From: Mucilaginibacter corticis | GTDB taxonomy: Bacteria > Bacteroidota > Bacteroidia > Sphingobacteriales > Sphingobacteriaceae | NCBI RefSeq assembly: GCF_007558865.1 | Contig: NZ_VLPK01000001.1 | Coordinates: 1,116,001-1,180,000, forward strand | Direction of reading: 5' to 3' | DNA length: 64,000 nt | Shown here: positions 1 through 8,878 of the stretch, in pieces | How positions within the stretch are numbered: the stretch's first letter is position 1 | Layout of the letters: the number at the start of each line of letters is the position of its first letter | Position numbers and translations under genes: made by a program | The notes under the pieces: generated by a model | Databases searched by the model: none | What the model was told of the DNA's origin: nothing | The model's input: only the letters and a program-made list of their open reading frames with translations

Positions 1-791
1 CCTTTGGTATAAACTATCAGTTGTTTTTTGGTTAAAAACTCATCAGCAAGCGCTGTTGCAGTATTCAGATACCCGCCGCCGTTGCCACGGATATCAAGCA
101 CCAGTTTTTTCAGGCCGTTTGTTTTTAGTTTGCCTAATGATTTCCTGAAATCGGCATCAGTGGTTGATGCGAATTTGCTTATTTTGATATAACCCGTGGT
201 TGGATTAAGCATATATGCCGCGTCAAGGCTGCTCAGGTCAACGTGGTCGCGTTTTACATTATAAAATTTGGTGATCTTGCTGCCAGCCGGGATAATGGCC
301 ATCAACAATTGCGAATCTTTCGCGCCCCTGAACGCTTTGCCCACCTTTGCGACGGTCAGGTGTGTGCCGGCAAAATTTTGATGGTCCACCCCTATCACCT
401 TATCTCCCGGCCGTATGCCGGCTTTATAAGCCGGTCCGTCATAATTAGCCTGGGTGATAACCAGCGTATCGCGCAGCAAAATATATTCTACACCAATGCC
501 GGTAAAACCACCTTCAAGGCGTTCGTTGATAGATGTTGCCTGTTGCGCAGGCAGGTAAACAGAATGCGGATCAAGGTTTTGCAGCAGGTTGTTAACCGTT
601 GAGCCTTCAATGCTATCTACATTTACCGAGTCGACATAGTTATGCCTAACCAGGTCTAAAACCTTGGATACCTTACTTTGGTCAAAATCGATATGCTCGC
701 CAATATGATCACCACTTATGACCAAGCCAATGGTGATACCTGCCAAAACAAGTATAACAGACCTGAAGATTATAGCCGTCGCTTTTTTCAT
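1..791 (-). CDS. S41 family C-terminal processing peptidase (partial, N-terminal ~263 residues)
   Basis: Secreted or membrane-anchored serine protease of the CtpA family, which trims C-termini of envelope proteins. The reading frame starts at the ATG on the minus strand at 791 and runs off the left edge, so the catalytic Ser/Lys part lies outside the window. Reading from the start, I see an N-terminal signal or anchor helix (IIFRSVILVLAGITIGLVI), a helical cap region ending in NLDPHSVYL, a PDZ domain at roughly residues 80-165 (GGFTGIGVEY, AGIRPGDKVIGV) and the start of the S41 core (YIKISKF, LVLDIRGNGGGYL). The order cap-PDZ-S41 is typical of bacterial CtpA proteases. It is divergent from murQ. 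A second, unrelated-length S41 protease lies at 17.4 kb. Confidence 0.93.
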   Translation of the reverse strand, partial: MKKATAIIFRSVILVLAGITIGLVISGDHIGEHIDFDQSKVSKVLDLVRHNYVDSVNVDSIEGSTVNNLLQNLDPHSVYLPAQQATSINERLEGGFTGIGVEYILLRDTLVITQANYDGPAYKAGIRPGDKVIGVDHQNFAGTHLTVAKVGKAFRGAKDSQLLMAIIPAGSKITKFYNVKRDHVDLSSLDAAYMLNPTTGYIKISKFASTTDADFRKSLGKLKTNGLKKLVLDIRGNGGGYLNTATALADEFLTKKQLIVYTK

Positions 792-805
792 AAATTATGA
801 TCACA

Positions 806-813
806 CAAAGTTA
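806..813 (-). promoter_or_regulatory. candidate -7 box for the S41 peptidase
   Basis: Read on the minus strand this is TAACTTTG, an exact match to the Bacteroidota sigma -7 consensus TAnnTTTG, 15 bases before the ATG at 791. A clear -33 TTG is not visible at the expected distance, so the call rests on the -7 box alone. Confidence 0.45.
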
Positions 814-923
814 CTGATTTGCTGCGAGAGCTTTACGCCATTTTGTAAATGTTGTTAAGAGTAACAACCAATAATTAATCACTCTCAAATATTTTACCGA
901 TTTTTGCCAAAAATTAATTAAAA

Positions 924-1736
924 ATGCAAACCACTACCGAAAAAGAGTCGCATTACAACCACCTGGAGCAGATGAGCGTATTGGAGATCCTTCAAAATAT
1001 TAATAAGGAAGACCAGACGGTTGCGGTATCAGTAAATAAAGCCCTGCCGCAGATAGAAAAGCTGGCCACGGTAGTTGCCGAACGCATGAAAGCCGGCGGG
1101 CGCTTGTTTTACATAGGCGCCGGCACCAGCGGTCGTTTAGGCGTAGTTGACGCCTCAGAATGTCCGCCTACATTTGGTGTGCCGTTTGACTGGGTAGTTG
1201 GCATTATTGCCGGTGGCGATGGGGCTATCCGCAAGGCGGTAGAGTTTGCGGAGGACGATACCGAACAAGCCTGGAAAGACCTTTCGGCATTTGATATTAA
1301 TGATAAAGATGTGGTGGTAGCCATAGCTGCATCGGGCACTACGCCATACGTTATTGGCGGATTAAAGGCAGCCAATCAAAATAAAATAGTTACCGGCTGC
1401 GTTGTTTGTAATAGTGGCAGCCCTGTAGCCGCCGAAGCCAATTATCCCGTAGAAGTAGTTACCGGCCCTGAGTTTTTAACCGGCAGTACCCGTATGAAAG
1501 CCGGTACCGCGCAAAAACTGGTATTGAATATGTTAACCACCGCGGTTATGATCAGGCTGGGCAGGGTTAAGGGTAATAAAATGGTGGACATGCAGCTGTC
1601 AAACAATAAACTGGTTGATCGCGGCACCAAAATGGTAATGGCCGAAATTGGGGTTGACGAAGCTACCGCCGCCGACCTGCTGAAGAAAAACGGCAGCGTA
1701 AGGAAAGCCGTAGATTTTTACAATCAAAATAGATAG
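924..1736 (+). CDS. murQ: N-acetylmuramic acid 6-phosphate etherase
   Basis: Cleaves the lactyl ether of MurNAc-6-phosphate to give GlcNAc-6-phosphate and D-lactate, a cytoplasmic step of peptidoglycan recycling. The protein is a sugar isomerase (SIS) domain enzyme. The sugar-phosphate loop IGAGTSGRLGVVDASECPPT lies at about residues 64-83, with the conserved Glu near residue 79, and the second signature EFLTGSTRMKAGTAQKL follows at about 183-199. At 270 residues it is a little shorter than the E. coli enzyme (about 298) but has the usual C-terminal helical segment. No kinase (amgK/anmK) or transporter sits beside it; the next gene is an unknown protein 46 bases downstream, probably cotranscribed. 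Confidence 0.95.
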   Translation: MQTTTEKESHYNHLEQMSVLEILQNINKEDQTVAVSVNKALPQIEKLATVVAERMKAGGRLFYIGAGTSGRLGVVDASECPPTFGVPFDWVVGIIAGGDGAIRKAVEFAEDDTEQAWKDLSAFDINDKDVVVAIAASGTTPYVIGGLKAANQNKIVTGCVVCNSGSPVAAEANYPVEVVTGPEFLTGSTRMKAGTAQKLVLNMLTTAVMIRLGRVKGNKMVDMQLSNNKLVDRGTKMVMAEIGVDEATAADLLKKNGSVRKAVDFYNQNR

Positions 1737-1745
1737 CCTTAACGG

Positions 1746-1773
1746 CTTTTTAATTTTGACTTTTTAATTTTGA
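1746..1773 (+). repeat. tandem 14-bp direct repeat (two copies)
   Basis: The 14-mer CTTTTTAATTTTGA occurs twice back to back in the short gap between murQ and the next gene. It belongs to the same 'repeated word' style as the larger intergenic elements elsewhere in the window. Confidence 0.6.
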
Positions 1774-1782
1774 ATTGAGAAA

Positions 1783-2349
1783 ATGCACGAAATAGAACCA
1801 TATTATAAGTGGCGGGATGACTACATAGCAGCAGAGGACGAGTACTCGCCTTTTTATGCTACGCAGTACAGTGAGTTTGAATTTGATAAACAGGTTTATA
1901 ATTTTCTGCTGCACCCGCAATGGGATTCGTTCGGCTCAAATACTTTATACATGAAAGTATTGTATGCCGACTACGACCGGTCGTACGCCATTATTGAGTT
2001 TATAGGCGAGTGGAACGACGCGATCAATAATGACATTATGCTGTTAAAGCGCGAGATCATTGAATTGATGGTTGACAACGGGATCACCCAATTTATCCTG
2101 ATAGGTGAAAATGTGCTGAACTTCCACTCATCCGACGATTGTTACTACGAAGAGTGGTTCCAGGATGTAGAGGATGGCTGGATTGCCGGCATTAATTTCA
2201 GGCCGCATGTTATCGAGGAGTTTAAGCGCAACAATATTGATTATTATATCAATTTTGGCGGCGAGCTGGACGATCTGAACTGGCGGGCCTTAAAACCTTT
2301 ACAGCTATTTAAAAAAGTTGAAGAGCAGTTAACAAAGAGGTTGAATTAG
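1783..2349 (+). CDS. conserved hypothetical protein
   Basis: A 188-residue soluble protein with no signal peptide or membrane segment. It is strongly acidic and aromatic: the first 60 residues are rich in Tyr, Asp, Glu and Trp (EPYYKWRDDY, DEYSPFYATQY), then a beta-alpha pattern follows (YAIIEFIGEWNDAI, GITQFILIGENVLNF, WIAGINFRPHVIEEF). I do not recognise a family or catalytic motif. Its position 46 bases after murQ suggests cotranscription, but nothing in the sequence ties it to wall recycling. The full-length frame, ordinary codon use and absence of a competing frame make it a real gene. Confidence 0.75.
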   Translation: MHEIEPYYKWRDDYIAAEDEYSPFYATQYSEFEFDKQVYNFLLHPQWDSFGSNTLYMKVLYADYDRSYAIIEFIGEWNDAINNDIMLLKREIIELMVDNGITQFILIGENVLNFHSSDDCYYEEWFQDVEDGWIAGINFRPHVIEEFKRNNIDYYINFGGELDDLNWRALKPLQLFKKVEEQLTKRLN

Positions 2350-2352
2350 TTT

Positions 2353-2432
2353 TGAGATTCAGGATATAGGTTTGAATTTGTAACATTTAAACTATTTCTC
2401 AAGTCTCATGTCACAAATCTCATATCTATAAA
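2353..2432. repeat. intergenic word-repeat element (GAGATTTG/ATCTCATATCT type)
   Basis: Imperfect inverted repeat. The left half carries GATATAGGTTTGAATTTGTAAC and the right half, read in reverse complement, ATATGAGATTTGTGACATGAG. It is one of the low-complexity hairpin elements that fill intergenic gaps in this window. Confidence 0.5.
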
Positions 2433-2469
2433 GTAAATTCGTATAATTATTAAATTGAATAAATAAAAA

Positions 2470-3201
2470 ATGGAAAATAATAATCCAAACTACGTTTACG
2501 AAAACGTAATACAAATCAATGAGGCCGATTCGTCTCGTAAATTTCTTGCCAATGTATTTTTATGGATGTTTATAGCTTTAGGTGTATCTGCATTTTGCGC
2601 TTATGCTTTTGCTACCACGCCATCATTACTACAACTAATGATTGATACTACCACAAACCAACTTTCTACATTTGCATACGTTGTTATGTTTGCACCACTG
2701 GCGTTTGTGCTTTTAATTCGTTTTGGCCTTAATAAAATATCTTACCCAATTCTTGCGCTGTTATTTGTGGCTTATGCAGCCGTAACAGGTATGAGCTTAA
2801 GCTTTATCCTGTTAATTTACACAGCGGGATCAGTAGTAAGCGTATTCTTAACCGCATCTTTATTATTTGGTGTAATGGCAGTTGCCGGTTATACAACACA
2901 CCAGGACCTTACAAAATTTGGTTCGATCATGGTGATGTTACTGATAGGGATAGTAATTGCCAGCCTGGTGAACATGTTTATGCACAGCAGTGGTTTAGAT
3001 ATGATCATCGCTTATGTAGGTGTGGCGGTATTTGTGGGCCTTACAGCTTATGATGTGCAAAAGCTAAAACGTATTGGCGCCGGTATTGAATACGGAGACG
3101 CGTCATCTAAAAAAATGGCATTAATGGGTGGCTTAACCCTGTACCTTGATTTTATCAACCTGTTCTTAATGTTACTGCGCGTTTTCGGCAGAAGAAGATA
3201 A
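2470..3201 (+). CDS. Bax inhibitor-1 / YccA family membrane protein
   Basis: Integral inner-membrane protein of the BI-1 (UPF0005) family. Characterised members act as pH-sensitive calcium leak channels or, in the YccA branch, modulate FtsH; the substrate here is unknown. The 243 residues contain a short polar N-terminus (about 30 residues) and then about seven hydrophobic helices. The family signature is visible near the end (VGLTAYDVQKLKRIG, followed by GGLTLYLDFINLFLMLLRVFG), including the conserved YDxQ and LDFINLF elements. It is followed immediately by a strong terminator, so it ends its transcription unit. Confidence 0.93.
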   Translation: MENNNPNYVYENVIQINEADSSRKFLANVFLWMFIALGVSAFCAYAFATTPSLLQLMIDTTTNQLSTFAYVVMFAPLAFVLLIRFGLNKISYPILALLFVAYAAVTGMSLSFILLIYTAGSVVSVFLTASLLFGVMAVAGYTTHQDLTKFGSIMVMLLIGIVIASLVNMFMHSSGLDMIIAYVGVAVFVGLTAYDVQKLKRIGAGIEYGDASSKKMALMGGLTLYLDFINLFLMLLRVFGRRR

Positions 3202-3221
3202 TAATCAGATAACTCATTATT

Positions 3222-3253
3222 AAAAGCTGCCTCCAAAAAAGGCAGCTTTTTTT
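3222..3253 (+). terminator. rho-independent terminator after the BI-1 gene
   Basis: Perfect 10-bp stem AAAAGCTGCC/GGCAGCTTTT (3222-3231 with 3241-3250), a 9-base loop and a T7 tract, 20 bases after the stop codon. Confidence 0.9.
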
Positions 3254-3289
3254 ATTACATAAATAGGATATTAGGGCTTACATAAGCTA

Positions 3290-3320
3290 TTGCACTTTAC
3301 AACTTTATTACGCACCTTTG
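3290..3320 (+). promoter_or_regulatory. promoter of the SAM riboswitch-metH transcript
   Basis: TTG at 3290-3292, a 20-base spacer and CACCTTTG at 3313-3320. This fits the Bacteroidota -33/-7 layout with C replacing the first T of TAnnTTTG. The implied start is a few bases downstream, exactly where the riboswitch P1 stem begins, which supports both calls. Confidence 0.65.
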
Positions 3321-3324
3321 CACT

Positions 3325-3434
3325 GCTTATAGAGAAAGACGGAGGGATTAGACCCTGCGATGTCTTAGCAACCTGTTACTTAACAAGGTGCTACATTCTA
3401 CTCGGGCCGCTACAGCCACCCGGGACAGATAAGT
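3325..3434 (+). ncRNA. SAM-I (S-box) riboswitch
   Basis: S-adenosylmethionine-sensing leader RNA that controls methionine genes. The conserved core is clear: AGAG at the P1 junction, GGAGGG, the P2 kink-turn region GCGATGTCTTAGCAACC, then GGTGCTACATTC, a GC-rich P4 hairpin (CTCGGG ... CCCGGG) and the closing strand ATAAGT at about 3429-3434 that pairs with GCTTAT at 3325-3330. It lies directly downstream of a promoter and upstream of metH, as expected. The expression platform is not obvious: a weak GAAAGTC/GACTTTTC hairpin (3435-3461) and a T6 run at 3471-3476 follow, and ATAAGC at 3465-3470 could compete for the 5' strand of P1. Confidence 0.9.
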
Positions 3435-3480
3435 GAAAGTCAATACAACACCCGACTTTTCGAAATAAGCTTTTTTACAG

Positions 3481-3563
3481 TTTGCAGTTTTAAGTACGCA
3501 GTTTGCAGTTTTTTGCTATTTAAAAAGACGGTTGCTGCCAACTGAAAACTGGCTACTGCCAAC
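3481..3563. repeat. word-repeat hairpin element (GCAGTTTGCAG type) in the metH leader
   Basis: Left arm CAGTTTGCAG ... CAGTTTGCAG and right arm CTGCCAACTG ... CTGCCAACTG are imperfect reverse complements, about 31 bases each, so the RNA can fold into a long hairpin ending just before the metH start codon. The same word recurs at 10.5 kb and inside mqnD. Confidence 0.7.
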
Positions 3564-3565
3564 TG

Positions 3566-6500
3566 ATGCAAATGAACATAAAAGAAGAATTAAAAAAACG
3601 CATTCTTATTATTGACGGGGCAATGGGTACCATGATACAGCGGTACCAGTTAACCGAGAAGGATTTTCGTGGAGAGAGATTTAAAGATCATCCGTCAGAC
3701 CTGCAGGGAAATAATGACCTGCTTAACCTGACGCGCCCCGACGTGATCAAGGCCATCCATGCCGAGTACCTTGATGCCGGCGCGGATATTATTGAAACCA
3801 ATACATTCAGCACACAGGTAATTTCATTGGCCGATTACCACATGGAAGAACTGGCTTATGAAATGAGCTACGAAGGCGCGCGCATTGCCCGTGAGGTTGT
3901 AGACGAATATAATTTAAAAACACCTAATAAACCGCGTTTTGTGGCCGGCGCTGTTGGCCCTACTAATCGTACCGCTTCGTTATCGCCTGATGTGAATGAC
4001 CCGGGTTACCGTGCCGTTACGTTTGATGATCTGGCCAATGCTTACTATGACCAGATCCGTGGTTTGGTTGATGGCGGATCTGACTTGTTACTGATCGAAA
4101 CCATTTTTGATACGTTAAACGCCAAAGCAGCCTTGTTTGCTGCCGACAGGTATGCCCAGGAAAGCGGCAAGCACTTACCTATCATGATCTCGGGCACTAT
4201 TACAGATGCATCAGGCCGTACCCTTTCAGGGCAAACGGTTGAAGCATTCTGGAACTCTATCCGTCATGCTAATTTATTGTCGGTAGGTTTAAACTGTGCC
4301 TTGGGTGCGCGCGAAATGCGCCCGCATATCCAGGAGCTTTCTGAAAAAGCCAATGTGTTTATTTCGGCTTACCCTAATGCCGGCTTGCCGAACGAGTTTG
4401 GCCAATACGACGAAACCGCGCACGAAACCGCGCACCAGGTTGACGATTTTATGAAAGCCGGACTGGTAAACATTGTAGGTGGTTGCTGCGGTACTACGCC
4501 TGATCATATCCAGTGTATTGCCGAAAAAGCCGCTAAATATCCGCCGCGCCCTGTCCCTGAAATTGAACCGTACATGCGTTTAAGCGGACTGGAAGCAATA
4601 ACTATTACGCCCGAAAGTATTTTTGTGAACGTGGGTGAGCGTACCAACATTACCGGGTCGCCAAAATTCTCAAAGCTGATACTGGCCGAGAACTATGAAG
4701 AAGCCTTGACCGTTGCACGCCAGCAGGTGGAAGGTGGCGCACAGGTTATCGACATTAACATGGACGAGGGGATGATCGACTCGGAAGCGGTGATGGTGAA
4801 ATTCCTGAACCTGGTAGCATCCGAGCCGGATATTTCAAAACTGCCCATCATGATCGACTCGTCAAAATGGACGGTTATAGAAGCAGGATTGAAATGTATC
4901 CAGGGAAAAGGTATAGTCAACTCCATCTCGTTAAAAGAAGGCGAAGAGAAATTTAAAGAATATGCCCGTAAAATATTAAGCTACGGCGCTGCCACAGTGG
5001 TAATGGCTTTTGACGAAACCGGCCAGGCCGATTCATTGGAACGCCGTAAAGAGATCTGCGAACGCTCCTACAGGATCCTGGTAGATGAAGTTGGTTTCCC
5101 TCCGCAGGATATCATTTTCGATCCGAATATCCTGACTGTAGCAACCGGGCTTGAGGAGCATAACAACTACGCGGTTGATTTTATTGAGGCAACCCGCTGG
5201 ATAAAACAAAACCTGCCTTACGCTAAAGTAAGTGGCGGTGTAAGTAATATATCGTTCTCCTTTAGGGGGAATAATGTTGTTCGCGAAGCGATGCACTCGG
5301 CATTTTTATACCATGCCATTAAAGCAGGTATGGATATGGGTATTGTTAACGCCGGGATGCTGGAGGTTTACCAGGAAATTGACAAGCAACTACTTGAACT
5401 GGTTGAAGACGTATTGCTAAACCGCCGCGACGATGCTACCGAACGGCTGGTTGAATATGCCGATACTGTAAAGAGCAAAGGCAAAGAAATTGTGCGCGAC
5501 GAAGAATGGCGCAAAGGGCCGGTTGCCGATCGTTTATCGCACGCGTTGGTAAAGGGTATCATTGAATACCTTGATGCTGATGTTGAAGAGGCTAGGCAGC
5601 AATACGCCAAACCGCTTGAGGTGATAGAAGGCCCGTTGATGGACGGGATGAACATTGTAGGCGATCTGTTTGGTGCGGGTAAGATGTTTTTGCCACAGGT
5701 GGTAAAATCTGCCCGGGTAATGAAAAAAGCGGTGGCTTACTTACTGCCATTTATCGAGCTGGAGAAACAACGTGTTATTGACGCAGGCGAAGATTCGAGC
5801 GGAAGCCGTGCCAATGCAGGTAAAGTGTTAATGGCGACTGTTAAAGGCGATGTGCATGATATCGGCAAAAATATAGTAGGCGTGGTACTGGCCTGTAACA
5901 ATTTCGAGGTGATAGACCTTGGGGTGATGGTACCCGCGCAACGTATTATTGAAGAAGCAAAGAAACAGGAGGTAGATATCATAGGATTAAGTGGCTTGAT
6001 CACACCATCCTTAGACGAAATGGTGCATTTTGCCAAAGAGATGGAACGCGAAGGTTTTACTATTCCGTTGATTATTGGCGGCGCTACCACGTCACGGATC
6101 CATGCCGCGGTTAAGGTTGCGCCAAACTATTCGGGCGCGGCAATACATGTGCTGGATGCTTCAAGAAGTGTTACCGTTTGCAGTAACCTGATGAACCGCG
6201 ATACCCGCGATAGTTACATACAGGGCATTAAAGACGAATATGAAAGAGCCCGCGAGGCTCATGCCAATAAAAAATCAGATAAAAGATTTGTAACATTAGA
6301 GCAGGCCCGTGCTGATAAGTTTAAGATAGACCTGGATAAGATAGCGCAAAAACCTGCTTTTACCGGCACTAAGGTTTTTGAGGCCTATCCGCTAGCAGAA
6401 TTGGTTCCATATATCGACTGGACACCTTTCTTCCACACTTGGGAACTGCGCGGCAGCTTTCCAAAAATATTTGACGATAAATTTGTAGGTGTTGAGGCTA

Positions 6501-7258
6501 AGAAGCTGTATGACGACGCGCAGGTACTGTTAAAAGAGATTGTAGATAATAACCTGTTGCAGGCAAACGGCGTTATCGGTTTCTGGCCGGCAAATGCGGT
6601 TGGCGATGATATTGAGTTATATACTGACGAGAGTCGCACGCAATTATTATCCCGCATTCATACCCTGCGCCAGCAATCAGAAAAAGTAAAAGGCGAGCCC
6701 TATTACGCTTTATCTGATTTTGTTGCTGATAAAGAAAGCGGCAAGGCTGATTATTTCGGCGGATTTGCCGTAACCACAGGCATTGGCTGCGATGAACTGG
6801 TTGCCCGGTTTGAAAAAGATTACGACGACTATAACAGCATTATGGCCAAAGCTTTAGCAGACAGGTTAGCCGAAGCATTCGCCGAAAAAATGCACGAACT
6901 GGTACGTAAAGAATACTGGGGATATTCAAGCAACGAAGCCTTAACGGTTGAAGAATTGGTGAAAGAAGAATACCAGGGCATCCGTCCGGCACCGGGTTAT
7001 CCGGCTTGCCCTGAGCATACTGAGAAGATCACACTGTTTGACTTGTTGAAAGCCGAAGATAACGCGCATATGCACTTAACAGAAAGCCTGGCCATGACAC
7101 CGGCAGCATCTGTTAGCGGGTTCTATTTCGCGCATCCCCAGGCAAGGTATTTCGGCCTGAACAAGATCAGCAAAGACCAGATAGAAGATTACGCGCACCG
7201 CAAGAGCATGAGTGTAGAAACAGTTGAGAGATGGTTGGGGCCAAATTTGAATTATTAG
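3566..7258 (+). CDS. metH: cobalamin-dependent methionine synthase
   Basis: Transfers the methyl group of 5-methyltetrahydrofolate to homocysteine through cobalamin. At 1230 residues it has the full four-module layout: homocysteine domain with zinc cysteines (LNCALGA near 244; GGCCGTTP near 306), pterin domain ([11 protein letters not shown], then [10 protein letters not shown]), cobalamin domain with the cobalt-ligand motif DVHDIGKN near 763, and the C-terminal reactivation domain with [15 protein letters not shown] near 1140, which binds SAM. The start could also be the second ATG at 3572, giving MNIKEEL, which looks more like family members. It sits under a SAM riboswitch and is followed by metF, which makes its methyl donor. 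Confidence 0.97.
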   Translation: MQMNIKEELKKRILIIDGAMGTMIQRYQLTEKDFRGERFKDHPSDLQGNNDLLNLTRPDVIKAIHAEYLDAGADIIETNTFSTQVISLADYHMEELAYEMSYEGARIAREVVDEYNLKTPNKPRFVAGAVGPTNRTASLSPDVNDPGYRAVTFDDLANAYYDQIRGLVDGGSDLLLIETIFDTLNAKAALFAADRYAQESGKHLPIMISGTITDASGRTLSGQTVEAFWNSIRHANLLSVGLNCALGAREMRPHIQELSEKANVFISAYPNAGLPNEFGQYDETAHETAHQVDDFMKAGLVNIVGGCCGTTPDHIQCIAEKAAKYPPRPVPEIEPYMRLSGLEAITITPESIFVNVGERTNITGSPKFSKLILAENYEEALTVARQQVEGGAQVIDINMDEGMIDSEAVMVKFLNLVASEPDISKLPIMIDSSKWTVIEAGLKCIQGKGIVNSISLKEGEEKFKEYARKILSYGAATVVMAFDETGQADSLERRKEICERSYRILVDEVGFPPQDIIFDPNILTVATGLEEHNNYAVDFIEATRWIKQNLPYAKVSGGVSNISFSFRGNNVVREAMHSAFLYHAIKAGMDMGIVNAGMLEVYQEIDKQLLELVEDVLLNRRDDATERLVEYADTVKSKGKEIVRDEEWRKGPVADRLSHALVKGIIEYLDADVEEARQQYAKPLEVIEGPLMDGMNIVGDLFGAGKMFLPQVVKSARVMKKAVAYLLPFIELEKQRVIDAGEDSSGSRANAGKVLMATVKGDVHDIGKNIVGVVLACNNFEVIDLGVMVPAQRIIEEAKKQEVDIIGLSGLITPSLDEMVHFAKEMEREGFTIPLIIGGATTSRIHAAVKVAPNYSGAAIHVLDASRSVTVCSNLMNRDTRDSYIQGIKDEYERAREAHANKKSDKRFVTLEQARADKFKIDLDKIAQKPAFTGTKVFEAYPLAELVPYIDWTPFFHTWELRGSFPKIFDDKFVGVEAKKLYDDAQVLLKEIVDNNLLQANGVIGFWPANAVGDDIELYTDESRTQLLSRIHTLRQQSEKVKGEPYYALSDFVADKESGKADYFGGFAVTTGIGCDELVARFEKDYDDYNSIMAKALADRLAEAFAEKMHELVRKEYWGYSSNEALTVEELVKEEYQGIRPAPGYPACPEHTEKITLFDLLKAEDNAHMHLTESLAMTPAASVSGFYFAHPQARYFGLNKISKDQIEDYAHRKSMSVETVERWLGPNLNY

Positions 7259-7350
7259 CCCTCGACCCCCTAAAGGGGGAGAAAAAGATCAAAAATTTTA
7301 TAATATTTAACCATTAAACCAAAAATTCCCCCTTTAGGGGGTTAGGGGGC
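7258..7350. repeat. CCCCCTAAAGGGGG-type element between metH and metF
   Basis: Two facing palindromic halves, CCCCCTAAAGGGGG near the metH stop codon and CCCCCTTTAGGGGGTTAGGGGGC ending exactly at the base before the metF ATG, separated by an AT-rich spacer. The halves are reverse complements of each other. The element fills the whole gene gap, so the metF ribosome binding region is the repeat itself. Confidence 0.85.
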
Positions 7351-8304
7351 ATGAAGATTACCGAACATATAGCAAACGCCAAAGGAAAACCTCTTTTCTC
7401 GTTTGAGTTATTACCACCAATTAAAGGCCAGGGCATCCAGGGGATTTATAACGCCATTGACCCATTGATGGAGTTTAAACCGCCGTTTATTGACGTTACC
7501 TCGTCGCGCGAGGAACCTGTTTATAAAGAGCATGCCAACGGTTTGCTTGAGAAAGTGAGCTACCGCAAGCGCCCCGGCACTGTTGCCCTTTGCGCCGCCA
7601 TTATGAATAAGTATGGGGTCGACGCCGTACCGCATTTAATTTGCGGTGGCTTTACCAGGGAAGAAACAGAATATGCTTTAATAGACCTGCAGTTTTTAGG
7701 TATTGAAAATGTGTTAGTGCTACGTGGCGATGCCCGTAAAACAGAATCGTCTTTTGTGCCTACCCCCGGCGGCCATAGTTATGCAACAGACCTGTTAGAA
7801 CAGGTAACCAACATGAACAAAGGTAAATACCTGCATGAAGACCATGAGGCTGTAAAGTCTGATTTTTGTATCGGTGTTGCGGGTTACCCCGAAAAACATT
7901 TTGAGGCGCCAAACCTGAAAACAGATTTTAAATACCTGAAACAGAAGATCGACAACGGTGCGGACTTTATTGTAACCCAAATGTTTTACGATAACAGCAA
8001 GTACATAGAGTTTGTTAAAAATTGCCGCGATAACGGCATCAACGTACCTATCATACCGGGACTTAAACCTATTACGTCATCAAAGCAATTGATCAACTTG
8101 CCGAAGATCTTCCACATAGATATTCCTGATGCTTTAAGCGATGCGGTGCATGCCTGCAAATCAGAAGCGGACGTAAAAGAGGTTGGTATTGAGTGGATGA
8201 TCAGCCAATGCAAGGAACTGATCCAAGCCGGTGCACCGGTAATGCACTTTTACACCATGGGTAATCCCGGCCCGACGAAACGGATAGCAGAAGCGATATT
8301 TTAA
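7351..8304 (+). CDS. metF: methylenetetrahydrofolate reductase
   Basis: FAD enzyme that reduces 5,10-methylene-THF to 5-methyl-THF, the methyl donor of MetH. It is a 317-residue TIM barrel of normal length for the short bacterial form. It shows FSFELLPP at the N-terminus with the catalytic-type Glu, then PHLICGG, NVLVLRGDA, IGVAGYPEKH, DFIVTQMFYDN, IPIIPGLKPI and a C-terminal GAPVMHFYTMG, all conserved family blocks. It is downstream of metH in the same orientation and probably shares the SAM-responsive transcript. No separate promoter is visible in the repeat-filled gap. Confidence 0.96.
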   Translation: MKITEHIANAKGKPLFSFELLPPIKGQGIQGIYNAIDPLMEFKPPFIDVTSSREEPVYKEHANGLLEKVSYRKRPGTVALCAAIMNKYGVDAVPHLICGGFTREETEYALIDLQFLGIENVLVLRGDARKTESSFVPTPGGHSYATDLLEQVTNMNKGKYLHEDHEAVKSDFCIGVAGYPEKHFEAPNLKTDFKYLKQKIDNGADFIVTQMFYDNSKYIEFVKNCRDNGINVPIIPGLKPITSSKQLINLPKIFHIDIPDALSDAVHACKSEADVKEVGIEWMISQCKELIQAGAPVMHFYTMGNPGPTKRIAEAIF

Positions 8305-8320
8305 AAAACAGTTATTTTGG

Positions 8321-8395
8321 GGTGTCACCCTGAGGCCCTCGAAGGGTAAGCGTAAAGGCCGGCGCACATACTTCGACAAAGCTCAGTATGACACC
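8321..8395. repeat. TGTCAnCCTGAG hairpin element, copy 1
   Basis: A 75-base element with arms GGTGTCACCCTGAG and CTCAGTATGACACC and a conserved inner block (CTCGAAGGGT, GCGTAAAGGCC, ACTTCGA). Related copies lie at 33106, 44696 and 46169. It lies between the convergent metF and a lipoprotein gene, where it could also act as a terminator. Confidence 0.85.
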
Positions 8396-8410
8396 CTTTT
8401 CTTTGCGCCT

Positions 8411-8776
8411 CTACTTTTTATCGGTATGCTCGTAGATCTCAAACTTTGTAACCACTGAGTCTTTGCTGAAATATACGATCAGGCTTTTCTTGTGAGCCGG
8501 TTTCTTACGGTTAAAGTCAAAGCTGTCATCCAGGATCTGGTAGGTAAACTGTAGTGAATCCCGTCTTTGCGGTCTGCCCAACGAATCGATCACCTGCCTG
8601 TAAGTAAGCCCTTTGATATGATGGTTTTTCATTAGATCGTCTACAATATCATCGCGCAGCGGGTAAGTAAGGCCATCGCCATAACTCCATTTCTGGCGGT
8701 CAAACTTACTCCCGCTTAAACTGCAGCCGGCTAAGGCTATAAACAACAGAAATAGTAAATATGGCTTCTTCATCAT
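8411..8776 (-). CDS. small lipoprotein, possibly BamE/SmpA-like
   Basis: A 121-residue predicted lipoprotein. The N-terminus is a type II signal peptide with lipobox LAGC (KPYLLFLLFIALAGC), so the mature protein would be lipidated near residue 18. The segment IKGLTYRQVIDSLGRPQRRD resembles the 'GMT..QV...LG.P' helix of BamE/SmpA-type outer membrane lipoproteins, and the strands after it (FTYQILDD, SLIVYFSKDSVVTKFEIY) fit that small fold. The fold assignment is inference from this pattern only. It has its own good promoter and stands alone. Confidence 0.75.
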   Translation of the reverse strand: MMKKPYLLFLLFIALAGCSLSGSKFDRQKWSYGDGLTYPLRDDIVDDLMKNHHIKGLTYRQVIDSLGRPQRRDSLQFTYQILDDSFDFNRKKPAHKKSLIVYFSKDSVVTKFEIYEHTDKK

Positions 8777-8791
8777 GGCGCTAATTTAAGC

Positions 8792-8822
8792 CAAAACTAA
8801 CAAAGCCTTTTGGATGGCTCAA
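8792..8822 (-). promoter_or_regulatory. promoter of the lipoprotein gene
   Basis: On the minus strand: TTG (8822-8820), a 20-base spacer, then TAGTTTTG (8799-8792). Both elements and the spacing match the Bacteroidota consensus, 16 bases before the start codon. Confidence 0.65.
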
Positions 8823-8878
8823 AAATTAATTTTGAATCACCTTGTTGTACTGTTTATGGGACTTTGTGCTTAGAGGGA

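Noticed and set aside
243..602. 119-codon plus-strand open frame near the left edge
   Set aside because: The minus strand carries the S41 protease with PDZ and active-site-region motifs through the same bases.
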